64,000 nucleotides of DNA from Acidihalobacter ferrooxydans (GTDB taxonomy: Bacteria; Pseudomonadota; Gammaproteobacteria; DSM-5130; Acidihalobacteraceae): assembly GCF_001975725.1 (NCBI RefSeq), contig NZ_CP019434.1, positions 558,001 through 622,000 on the forward strand, given 5' to 3'. The notes under the pieces are model-generated. The model was not told the origin of the DNA. It saw only the letters and a program-made list of their open reading frames with translations, and made no database searches. Each line of letters opens with the position of its first letter. The first letter of the stretch is position 1. Both the position numbers and the translations under genes were made by a program. Of the stretch, positions 1 to 8,858 are shown in pieces.

Positions 1-1491
<1,491 letters not shown>

Positions 1492-1782
1492 TCAGCCTTC
1501 GATCACCGCGACGATGTCTTCCTCGCGCATGACCAGCACTTCTTCGCCGTCGATCTTGATCTCGGTGCCGGCGTATTTGCCGAACAACACTTTGTCGCCA
1601 ACCTTGACGTCGAGCGCGCGCGTGTCGCCATTGTCCAGAATTTTGCCATTGCCGACGGCCAGCACTTCACCGCGCACAGGTTTCTCGGTGGCCGAATCGG
1701 GGATCACGATGCCACCAGCGCTCATGCGCTCTTCTTCCATGCGCTTGATCACAACGCGATCGTGCAGCGGACGAATGTTCAT
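1492..1782 (-). CDS. groS: Co-chaperonin GroES (Hsp10)
   Basis: This 96-residue co-chaperonin is of full family length. It begins [14 protein letters not shown] and ends IVAVIEG, both typical of GroES. The mobile loop that contacts GroEL lies around residues 18-33 and includes SAGGIVIPD. It caps the GroEL cavity. A strong GAGGAG ribosome binding site precedes the ATG. It is the first gene of the groES-groEL operon, whose promoter overlaps a CIRCE operator at 1838-1864. Confidence 0.98.
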   Translation of the reverse strand: MNIRPLHDRVVIKRMEEERMSAGGIVIPDSATEKPVRGEVLAVGNGKILDNGDTRALDVKVGDKVLFGKYAGTEIKIDGEEVLVMREEDIVAVIEG

Positions 1783-1837
1783 GCTTTGAACTCCTCAAAA
1801 TGTTGTTGGATAGGATCAGCTTCTAAGGCCGGTGTAT

Positions 1838-1864
1838 TTAGCACTCCCGGCCAGCGAGTGCTAA
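1838..1864 (-). promoter_or_regulatory. CIRCE operator (HrcA binding site) of groESL
   Basis: The sequence is the perfect inverted repeat TTAGCACTC-N9-GAGTGCTAA, the consensus of the HrcA repressor site. It lies between the -10 element and the groES start, where bound HrcA would block transcription. The hrcA gene itself is not in this window. Confidence 0.95.
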
Positions 1865-1891
1865 TAATAGGAATCAAAATCGCAAAATCAA
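1864..1891 (-). promoter_or_regulatory. Sigma70-type promoter of groESL
   Basis: Read on the minus strand, TTGATT (1886-1891) is followed after 16 bp by TATTAT (1864-1869). The -10 box abuts the CIRCE operator. No clear sigma32-type -35 box (CTTGAA) was recognised. This is a motif match only. Confidence 0.6.
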
Positions 1892-1930
1892 GGCCTGTCA
1901 GCCGCGAAAATCCGACTTTCATGAAATTAG

Positions 1931-2090
1931 CCCGAATGTTTCACAAATTCCCGCCGCTCTCGCGGGTCTCTTGATTCCACAAGGGGTATTTCCTCAGTCG
2001 GCCGTAATCACTGATACGCCGCTCCTTCTGAAATCCCCTTGTGAAACCAATATCCGGCGCGATACCGGCACTTGTCATGAAACATTCGGG
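1931..2090. repeat. Family A interspersed repeat, copy A1
   Basis: This is a 160-bp element with terminal inverted repeats CCCGAATGTTTCA and TGAAACATTCGGG. A second, nested inverted repeat is formed by CACAAGGGG (about 1978-1986) and CCCCTTGTG (2035-2043). It is nearly identical to the reverse complement of the copy at 13274-13431. TTAG occurs directly on both sides (1927-1930 and 2091-2094) and may be a 4-bp target duplication. Its right end abuts the fxsA stop codon. It contains no convincing gene. Confidence 0.85.
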
Positions 2091-2534
2091 TTAGGGTCGT
2101 TTATCGGGAGGGAGATTGCGATATTCCGCATCGTAAACCCGCCCGCCCTGCGCCTGTTGCATGGTGTTGACGCGAATCTGCGTGCGCCGCAACCACTTGG
2201 CAACGATCACGCGCCGCACCGGCGGCGTGAGGCAGAGCAGTCCGAGTACATCGGTGATCAGCCCCGGCAACAACAGCAGCACGGCCCCGACCATCATGAC
2301 TACGCCCTCCACCATTTCCTGTGCCGGGACTTCGCCGCGTGCGATGCACTGCTGCATGCGCCGGTAGTTCTGCAGGCCCTGCAGTCGTAACAGCCACAAT
2401 CCAAGCGCCGCCGTCCCGACCACCAGCAACAGCGTCGGCAGGGCACCGATCAGCATGCCAACCTCGATCAGCAGATACAGCTCGACCAGCGGAAAAACGA
2501 GCAGCGACAGGGCGATGAAGGGAAAGAGGCGCAT
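2091..2534 (-). CDS. fxsA: FxsA family membrane protein
   Basis: FxsA is a small inner-membrane protein, known in E. coli for relieving F-plasmid exclusion of phage T7; its cellular role is unclear. The chosen start at 2534 gives 147 residues beginning MRLFPFIALSLLVFPLVELYL. The segments IEVGMLIGALPTLLLVV and MMVGAVLLLLPGLITDVLG are typical of the family, and the C-terminus is polar. The frame is open upstream to 2627, but that part overlaps repeat C1 and is unlike the family. Position beside groESL and cutA-dsbD is common in gammaproteobacteria. Confidence 0.9.
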   Translation of the reverse strand: MRLFPFIALSLLVFPLVELYLLIEVGMLIGALPTLLLVVGTAALGLWLLRLQGLQNYRRMQQCIARGEVPAQEMVEGVVMMVGAVLLLLPGLITDVLGLLCLTPPVRRVIVAKWLRRTQIRVNTMQQAQGGRVYDAEYRNLPPDKRP

Positions 2535-2572
2535 ACCGTGTAAGTGGTGGCGGATGAAAGGCGACTGAATAT

Positions 2573-2740
2573 TCAGCCCGGATATTCGATCAGGCGGGGT
2601 GATGATTGCGCAGAGATTTGGATTCACGGGGAATTTTCTGTAGCGAGCAGCCGTAGTGCGCGATGCCCGAGCGAAGAAAATTTTTAAGTGGATTCAAAGT
2701 TCAAGCAAGGGCGCCTCTCCTAATGGATAATCCGGGTTCA
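2573..2740. repeat. Family C interspersed repeat, copy C1
   Basis: This is about 168 bp with ends resembling AGCCCGGATATTCGATCAGG and CCTAATGGATAATCCGGGTT. Its reverse complement aligns over its whole length with 62513-62679 and more weakly with 47785-47936. Shared blocks include the terminal AACCCGGAT, CATTAGG, TTTGAATCCAC and GCTGCTCGC. It fills the gap between divergent fxsA and cutA. No intact coding frame is conserved among copies. Confidence 0.75.
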
Positions 2741-2823
2741 GTTCACCACGCAATGTGGAGACGATGCGGGCGTCTTTCAAGGGCGCAGAAATAAATAACC
2801 GGGGGTATGCATCCTTGACTGAC

Positions 2824-3168
2824 ATGACCGACCACAAAGACGCGAGCGTTTTGCATGGGCACCTGCTGGTACTGACCACCTGGCCTGACGCTGCGGGTGC
2901 GCAAGCGTTGGCGCGAACGCTGCTGGAACGACGCCTGGCGGCCTGTATCAATATTCTGCCGCCGATGACCTCGCTGTACACCTGGGACGGGCGTGCTCAG
3001 GCGGGCACGGAGCACCAGCTCCTGATCAAAACCACGGCGGCCCGCTATGCCGATTTGCAGAACGCTATCCTCGCCGCGCATCCTTACGCGGTTGCCGAAA
3101 TCATCGCGGTGCCGATCGTGCGCGGACTGCCCGCATACCTCCACTGGATCGACGAATCGACCTCATGA
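2824..3168 (+). CDS. cutA: Divalent cation tolerance protein CutA
   Basis: CutA is a small trimeric cytosolic protein linked to copper and divalent-metal tolerance. The ATG at 2824 gives 114 residues, the usual length. Family features are LLVLTTWPDAAGAQALA, the segment RRLAACINILPPMTSLYTW and a C-terminal half with EIIAVPIVRGLPAYLHWI. An upstream in-frame ATG at 2755 would add 23 residues with no family match. The stop overlaps the dsbD start (ATGA), so the two are translationally coupled. Confidence 0.93.
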   Translation: MTDHKDASVLHGHLLVLTTWPDAAGAQALARTLLERRLAACINILPPMTSLYTWDGRAQAGTEHQLLIKTTAARYADLQNAILAAHPYAVAEIIAVPIVRGLPAYLHWIDESTS

Positions 3169-5030
3169 AACGCTTACTGCCGCTGTTGCTCGTTTTTTTG
3201 CTTGGCGCACCACTGGCGCACGCCGCACAGAGCGGCGCCGGCAACCCGCTTGCCGCACTGACTGGCGCCCTCGGCGGCGGCAACAAGTTCCTGCCGCCGG
3301 GTGAAGCCTTCAAACTCAGCCTGCGGCCCGCTGGCGACAATCAACTCATCGCGCATTGGGATGTTGCGCAGGGCTATCACCTCTACCGAGAACAGATCCA
3401 TTTCAGCCTTAAAAATTCGCCGGGTCTCAGTCTTGGCAAGATCGCGCTGCCGCCGGGCAAGGTGATTAACGATCAGTTTCTCGGTCGGCTGGCGGTCTAC
3501 CCCAAGCCCTTCAGTGTCGACATTCCCGTCAAGCGCGCCGCCGGCGCCGCCGCGAGCGGGACGCTGGTCGTGCGCTATCAGGGCTGCGCTGACAAGGGCA
3601 TCTGCTATCCACCGATCACCCGGGACGTGCCGTTCACCTTGGTCGCGGCGCAGGCATCCAAAGTAGCGGCACAGCCCCCCGCGGCGTCCACCACAGCCCG
3701 ACCGACCAGCGCGCAGCCTGCTATAAGCGGCACGACGGAACAGGATCGGCTCGCCCGTTTTCTGCTCGATAAGCCCCTCTGGGTGAGCCTGGGGCTGTTT
3801 TTTCTGATTGGTCTCGGTCTGGCGTTCACGCCCTGCGTGTTTCCCATGATCCCGATCCTGTCCGGCATCATTGTCGGCCAGAAGGAGGCGCCCTCGACCG
3901 CGCGCGCCTTCGTGCTATCGCTGGTTTACGTGCTTGCGATGGCACTGACCTACACCGTCGCCGGCGTCATTGTCGGCCTCACCGGCGCGGGCATTCAGGT
4001 CTGGTTCCAGAATCCGTGGGTGTTGTCCGCCTTCGCCGCGATCTTCGTGCTGCTGTCGTTGTCCATGTTCGGCTTTTACGAGCTGCAGATGCCCGGCTTC
4101 ATTCAGAGTCGACTGGCGGCGATCAGTAACCGTCAGCAGGGTGGGACGCTAATCGGCGTCGCCGTGATGGGGTTTCTGTCCGCATTGATTGTCGGCCCTT
4201 GCGTGACTGCGCCGCTGGTCGCCGCGCTGCTGGTCATCGCCAGCACCGGCAACGCGGTGCTTGGCGGACTCAGTCTGTTTGCCTTGAGTCTGGGCATGGG
4301 CGCGCCCTTGCTGTTGATCGGTACCGCTGGCGGCAAATTGCTGCCACGCGCCGGGGCGTGGATGGATGCGATCAAGGCCGTATTCGGTGTGGCGTTGCTC
4401 GGCGTGGCCATCTGGATGCTGTCGCGTTTTCTGCCGGGTTGGGCCACCGCGGTGCCCAGCGCACTGTTGCTGATTGCCTCGGGCATTTATCTCGGCGCGC
4501 TCGACTCCGTAGCCGGTTCGGGCTGGCGCAAGCTGTGGAAAGCGAGCGGTTTCACGCTGCTGCTCTGGGGCAGTCTGATTCTGATTGGCGTCGCCGCGGG
4601 CGGCAGCAGCTTGCTGACGCCGCTCAAGGGGCTCATCGGCAGTGGGGCCGCGCCCGGCAATGGCGCGACACACGCTCTGGCATTCAAGCGGATAAAAAAT
4701 CTGCAGGATCTGAAAGCCGCTCTGGCGACCGCCAATGGCCGCCCGGTCATGCTCGACTTCGAGGCCGACTGGTGTGTCGCCTGCAAGGAAATGGCCGCGA
4801 ACACGTTCTCCGATCCTGCCGTGCAGCAGGCGCTCTCGGGCTTTGTGCTGTTGCAAGCGGATGTCACTTCCAACGACGCGGCTGATCAGGCCCTGCTCAA
4901 ACATTTCGGGCTGTTCGGGCCACCCGGGATCATTTTCTTTGGCGCCGACGGCAAGGAGCTGCGGAATCTGCGCGTGGTCGGCTATACGCCGCCCACGCAG
5001 TTCCTGCATATCATTCAGCAGGCGAGTTGA
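3165..5030 (+). CDS. dsbD: Thiol:disulfide interchange protein DsbD
   Basis: DsbD carries electrons from cytoplasmic thioredoxin across the inner membrane to periplasmic DsbC, DsbG and CcmG. The 621 residues comprise a signal peptide (1-20), a periplasmic alpha domain with Cys141 and Cys147, a beta domain of about eight membrane segments with Cys224 (TPCVFP) and Cys346 (GPCVTAP), and a C-terminal thioredoxin-like gamma domain with the CVAC pair Cys537/Cys540. All six redox cysteines are present, so it should be functional. It is coupled to cutA. Confidence 0.97.
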   Translation: MKRLLPLLLVFLLGAPLAHAAQSGAGNPLAALTGALGGGNKFLPPGEAFKLSLRPAGDNQLIAHWDVAQGYHLYREQIHFSLKNSPGLSLGKIALPPGKVINDQFLGRLAVYPKPFSVDIPVKRAAGAAASGTLVVRYQGCADKGICYPPITRDVPFTLVAAQASKVAAQPPAASTTARPTSAQPAISGTTEQDRLARFLLDKPLWVSLGLFFLIGLGLAFTPCVFPMIPILSGIIVGQKEAPSTARAFVLSLVYVLAMALTYTVAGVIVGLTGAGIQVWFQNPWVLSAFAAIFVLLSLSMFGFYELQMPGFIQSRLAAISNRQQGGTLIGVAVMGFLSALIVGPCVTAPLVAALLVIASTGNAVLGGLSLFALSLGMGAPLLLIGTAGGKLLPRAGAWMDAIKAVFGVALLGVAIWMLSRFLPGWATAVPSALLLIASGIYLGALDSVAGSGWRKLWKASGFTLLLWGSLILIGVAAGGSSLLTPLKGLIGSGAAPGNGATHALAFKRIKNLQDLKAALATANGRPVMLDFEADWCVACKEMAANTFSDPAVQQALSGFVLLQADVTSNDAADQALLKHFGLFGPPGIIFFGADGKELRNLRVVGYTPPTQFLHIIQQAS

Positions 5031-5089
5031 TCATCCCGGCGGGAATGTCTTTCAGCGCGCAGGAGCATGACGCATGCGGCGCAGGCTGT

Positions 5090-5139
5090 GTTGCCGGTTC
5101 TGAGTCGCGAAGCGGCTTTTGCGCGCCTGATCCGGCAAC
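5090..5139. terminator. Cruciform-like inverted repeat between dsbD and tolC
   Basis: GTTGCCGG (5090-5097) pairs with CCGGCAAC (5132-5139), and a weaker inner hairpin lies in between. It sits in the short gap between convergent dsbD and tolC, where a bidirectional terminator is expected. No T tract follows, so the call is tentative. Confidence 0.35.
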
Positions 5140-5151
5140 GGCCCTGTGCGG

Positions 5152-6498
5152 TCAGTGTGTGGCGGTGTGGCTGGCCAGGTAGCTGTTGATATGTTCGATA
5201 TCGGCGCTGGTGAGAATGCCGGCCGCCTGTTTGAGGCGCAGCGTATTGAGCAGGTAGGTATAACGCGCCCGGGCGAATTCGCTTTGCGCCTTGTATAAAT
5301 CGGACAGCGCGCTGAGTAGGTCCAGCGATGTCCTTGTCCCTACCTTGAAGCCTGCCTGCGTGGCCCTGACCGAAGCCTCGTTGGATTCCACTGCCAGCCG
5401 CAGCGCTTTGACCTGGCTGATCGAGGACTGCACATTCAGATAGGCTGAGCGGGTCTGGCTGGTGACCTGGCGTTCGAGGCCCTGCAGCTCGGTCTGCGTT
5501 CGCAGATAGTTGTATTGCGCCTGATCGGTCAGCGAATTGACCCGTAGCCCGGAGAACAGCGGCACGTTGAGCTGCAAGGCGATCGAATTATTGGTCATCT
5601 GGCCGGATTGCGGCGCGCCCTGCGCGGCATCCGTGTGGCTATGGCTAGCGACCAAGTTCAGGGTCGGGTAGTGACCTGCGCGCTGTTTGTTCACGTTCTC
5701 CAGTGCGGACTGACTGTTCAGCCGCGCTGCGGCCAGCGCCAGATTCTGGCGCAGGGCGGCCTTGACCCAGGCTTGCATATGCGCGGGTTTGGGCGATACC
5801 AGCGGGAGTTTGCCGACCAGCGGAGCCAGGGTTTCTTCGGGCTGACCGGTGATCACGGTGAGGGCCTCGCGCGCCGTATTCACCGCGCTCTGCGCCTGAA
5901 TCGTCTGCGCCCGCGCAAGGTCGTAGCTGGCCTGCGCCTGCTTCACGTCGGTGGACGGTACCAGGCCGACTTCATAGCGTTTTTTGGCCTGATCGAGCTG
6001 GCGCTTGATCGCGCGCTCCTGAATCTTGCTGAAGCGCAGTTGATCCTGCGCCGAGAGCACGTTGAAGTAGGCTTCGGCCGTATGGAGGATCAGGGACTGG
6101 CTCGCGGCGTACAGGTTGTCCTGTGCCGCGGCAACGGATTTGTCCGCCTGCTTCAGGCCGATCCAGTCGCGGTAATTGAACAGCGTCTGACTGAGGCTCA
6201 GCGTGTAGCCGCTGCTGTTGTAATCGGTGGTTGCGTTAGGGACGGGGAAGCCCTGTGAAACGACACCGTTGGTCCGCAGCTGGTTGCGCGCGGCATTGGC
6301 ACTCAGATTGACCTGCGGCAGCAACGATGAGCGCGCGATGGGGCGATTCTCCCGTAGTGCCTTGTAGTGCTCCTGCGCGGCGATGAACTGTGTGTCGTTC
6401 GCTTGCGCCTGTTGATAAATCTGCATCAGATCGGCTGCAGAAGCCGTTTGCATGACGCCGAACGCAAACAAGCCAAGCATTGCCTGACGGATTTTCAT
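5152..6498 (-). CDS. tolC: TolC family outer-membrane channel
   Basis: TolC forms the trimeric outer-membrane and periplasmic tunnel used by drug efflux pumps and type I secretion. The start at 6498 gives 448 residues with the signal peptide MKIRQAMLGLFAFGVMQTAS, cleaved near AAD. The mature protein shows the two-fold OEP repeat: DLMQIYQQAQANDTQ and SLSQTLFNY in the first half, VPLFSGLRVNS in the second, with long helices between. The longer open frame upstream runs through repeat B1 and is not protein-like. Any promoter upstream must lie in or beyond B1. Confidence 0.93.
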   Translation of the reverse strand: MKIRQAMLGLFAFGVMQTASAADLMQIYQQAQANDTQFIAAQEHYKALRENRPIARSSLLPQVNLSANAARNQLRTNGVVSQGFPVPNATTDYNSSGYTLSLSQTLFNYRDWIGLKQADKSVAAAQDNLYAASQSLILHTAEAYFNVLSAQDQLRFSKIQERAIKRQLDQAKKRYEVGLVPSTDVKQAQASYDLARAQTIQAQSAVNTAREALTVITGQPEETLAPLVGKLPLVSPKPAHMQAWVKAALRQNLALAAARLNSQSALENVNKQRAGHYPTLNLVASHSHTDAAQGAPQSGQMTNNSIALQLNVPLFSGLRVNSLTDQAQYNYLRTQTELQGLERQVTSQTRSAYLNVQSSISQVKALRLAVESNEASVRATQAGFKVGTRTSLDLLSALSDLYKAQSEFARARYTYLLNTLRLKQAAGILTSADIEHINSYLASHTATH

Positions 6499-6543
6499 GG
6501 GTGACTCCGTGAGTGCGGATGAGTGAGCGACAGACAGGCACCT

Positions 6544-6708
6544 GGGAGCCTGTCGGACTTGGAAAGAATCGGCTGCGACGATGGGATAATGGGCCCATTT
6601 CCCCGCTCTTTTTCGTCGAATAGAACCACTATTGTCCTCAAAAGAGCGAGAAACTGGTCTCCATTCCCCACTCGCCTCGCTACGATCCTCCAAGTCCGAC
6701 AGGCACCC
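6544..6708. repeat. Family B interspersed repeat, copy B1 (long form)
   Basis: This is 165 bp with inverted ends GGGAGCCTGTCGGACTTGGA and TCCAAGTCCGACAGGCACCC. It carries a central extra hairpin of about 65 bp (around CGCTCTTTTTCGTCGAATAG and CTATTGTCCTCAAAAGAGCG). It is in reverse orientation to copies B2, B3 and B4 and lies 45 bp upstream of tolC. It encodes no transposase and looks like a MITE (non-autonomous element). Confidence 0.85.
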
Positions 6709-6798
6709 GGGCGCGACGGCGCCCGAGAGTGGGCCGATGGTAGCGCGCCGCCGGATTTCAATCAAATGTTTGTTTGATTGCGTTTCGCCTGCCTCGGT

Positions 6799-7500
6799 TC
6801 ATAGCCGGAATACGGCAGGTGCATGGAGCCCGCGCAGCGGATCGAGCACGGTTTCGAACAGGCCGGTGCGGTTGAACGCCTGCTCGCCGCTACGGGTAAT
6901 CAGCATGGCATGCATCGCTGGCGCGGTACCGATCACTGCGAACATGCGCCCGCCGACAGCGAGCAGTTGCTCGAAGGGTTGCGCCATTTCGAGTTTCGGC
7001 AACGAGCCGCTGACCACGATGACGTCGTACTGGCTGCGTTGGTGATCCCAGCCGTGCGCGGCATCGCCGGTCCGCAGTTCCACGCGGTCGAGCAGGCCCA
7101 GCGCGGTCAGTTGCCCGCGCGCGCGGTGTTTGAATTCCGCGACGTTATCGACGCTGTCGACCTGCGCGGCGAGCAGTGCGAGACAGGCGGTGAGATAACC
7201 GCTGCCTGTACCGATTTCCAGTACGGTTTCGTTCGCCTGCGGTGCCAGGGCCTGTAACAGGCGGCCTTCCACCTTGGGCGCCAGCATATGTTCGCCATGG
7301 CCGAGCGGCAGTTCCATGTCCGCATAGGCCAGGCGCTGCTGATCCGGGGCGACGAAATGATGCCGCCAGAGTCCGCCCAGTACGTCCAGCACGCGGGGGT
7401 CGAGCACGTCCCAGGGGCGAATCTGCTGCTCGATCATGTTTGAACGGAACAGAGCGTAGTCTGTGGTATCCAGGGTTGCGGCACTGCCGGCGTCGGTCAT
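6799..7500 (-). CDS. Protein-L-isoaspartate O-methyltransferase family protein
   Basis: This is an SAM-dependent methyltransferase of the PCMT fold, whose members repair isoaspartyl residues. The 233 residues contain the substrate-loop-like ELPLGHGEHMLAPKVEGR, motif I EIGTGSGYLTACLA, an acidic post-I region and YDVIVVSG. It diverges from E. coli Pcm; this variant commonly sits beside tolC in gammaproteobacteria. True isoaspartyl activity is inferred from family only. It is transcribed toward tolC, with B1 between. Confidence 0.82.
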   Translation of the reverse strand: MTDAGSAATLDTTDYALFRSNMIEQQIRPWDVLDPRVLDVLGGLWRHHFVAPDQQRLAYADMELPLGHGEHMLAPKVEGRLLQALAPQANETVLEIGTGSGYLTACLALLAAQVDSVDNVAEFKHRARGQLTALGLLDRVELRTGDAAHGWDHQRSQYDVIVVSGSLPKLEMAQPFEQLLAVGGRMFAVIGTAPAMHAMLITRSGEQAFNRTGLFETVLDPLRGLHAPAVFRL

Positions 7501-7751
7501 GATGGCGTCCTCTCGGAGATTCAGGAAAACTGAAGGATTCGCAGATTACGGGCAGATGACGGTGCGGGCAAGCATGCGCATGTCAGCATGGGTATGTCAG
7601 TCAGAGCGTGCCTGCGTCCGGGCGGGCGCGGTAAGCTATGGCGCCAGAGCGCAGCACCCCGCATAGCCTTGGTCGGCACCCCGCGCCTGTCGCGCCGTCC
7701 ATGCGCGGTCGGGCAGCGACTTTCAATCACCCGCAAAAGACGACTCACCGC

Positions 7752-8744
7752 ATGTACAAACGCATCCTTGCCCTGTTTCGCGCCCGCAACCGCGAATTCC
7801 TGCGCGACCGCGCCGCGCTGACCTGGAACTTCGCTCTGCCACTGTTCGTCATCCTCGGTTTTTCCGTCGCCTTCAACGGTCAGTCGCTGGACCAGTACAA
7901 GGTCGGCGTGGTCGGCAGCGTGCCGAGCACGGGGTTTTTTGCGACGCGGTACATCGATTTCATTCCGATTGCGGCCCGCGCGCAGGGGATCAGGATGGTC
8001 GGTCACCAAAAACTCGACATGCTGGTCGATCCGGCGACGCATCGTTACTGGATCAACGAACATTCCCCCAAGGGGTATCTCGTCGCGCGCATTCTCGATG
8101 CCGGCCCGGGCAATCATTACACCCGCGCCACCGTGCAGGGGCTGCAGATCGGCTACGTGGACTGGCTGGTGCCCGGCGTGCTGGCCATGAACATGATGTT
8201 CTCGGCGCTGTACGGCGTCGGCTATGTCATCGTGCGCTACCGCCGCAACGGCGTACTGCGTCGACTCAAGGCTACGCCGCTCGGCGCCTTCGAGTTTCTT
8301 ACCGCGCAGATTCTCTCGCGTCTGTGGCTGATGTTTCTCGTCACCGGCCTGCTCTTCGTCGGCCTGCGTCTCGTGCTGCACTTTCCGATGCGTGGCTCGT
8401 GGCTGGCGCTGCTGGCGGTGTTCCTGCTCGGCGCGATCAGCCTGATCAGCCTCGGTCTGATTGTGGCTGCGCGTTTTCGCAGCGAGGAAGTCGCCGAAGG
8501 CATTCTCAACCTCATCACCTGGCCGATGATGCTGCTCTCGGGCGTCTGGTTTTCGCTCGCGGGCCTCAATCCGTGGGTTCAGAAGCTGGCGCAACTACTC
8601 CCCTTGACGCATGTACTGGAGGCTGCGCGCGCGGTAATGCTCGACGGTGCGGGGTTCGGTGTCATTGCGCCGCATCTGTTGATCCTGGCGGGGATGAGCG
8701 CGGTGTTTCTCGCCCTCGGCGCGCTGAGTTTTCGCTGGGAGTGA
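7752..8744 (+). CDS. ABC-2 type transporter permease
   Basis: This is a 330-residue inner-membrane permease of the ABC-2 (drug/polysaccharide exporter) class. One membrane segment lies near residues 25-42 (LTWNFALPLFVILGFSVAF). A large extracytoplasmic domain follows, then about five C-terminal segments with the signature-like region GVLRRLKATPLGAFEFLTAQ and LLPLTHVLEAARAVML. An ATPase partner is expected, but both neighbours are on the opposite strand and unrelated, so the partner must be elsewhere. The ATG at 7752 was chosen because it opens the typical amphipathic N-terminus. Confidence 0.85.
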   Translation: MYKRILALFRARNREFLRDRAALTWNFALPLFVILGFSVAFNGQSLDQYKVGVVGSVPSTGFFATRYIDFIPIAARAQGIRMVGHQKLDMLVDPATHRYWINEHSPKGYLVARILDAGPGNHYTRATVQGLQIGYVDWLVPGVLAMNMMFSALYGVGYVIVRYRRNGVLRRLKATPLGAFEFLTAQILSRLWLMFLVTGLLFVGLRLVLHFPMRGSWLALLAVFLLGAISLISLGLIVAARFRSEEVAEGILNLITWPMMLLSGVWFSLAGLNPWVQKLAQLLPLTHVLEAARAVMLDGAGFGVIAPHLLILAGMSAVFLALGALSFRWE

Positions 8745-8858
8745 GCACAGCGGTCGTTGGGCGCGCCGCGCTGCTATTTGTTCGAATAATCAATACGAAT
8801 TCAGGTGCATGCGATCTTATTGTCCCGGTGTTCGAACCCGCCGTGCCGGCTGCTTGCG

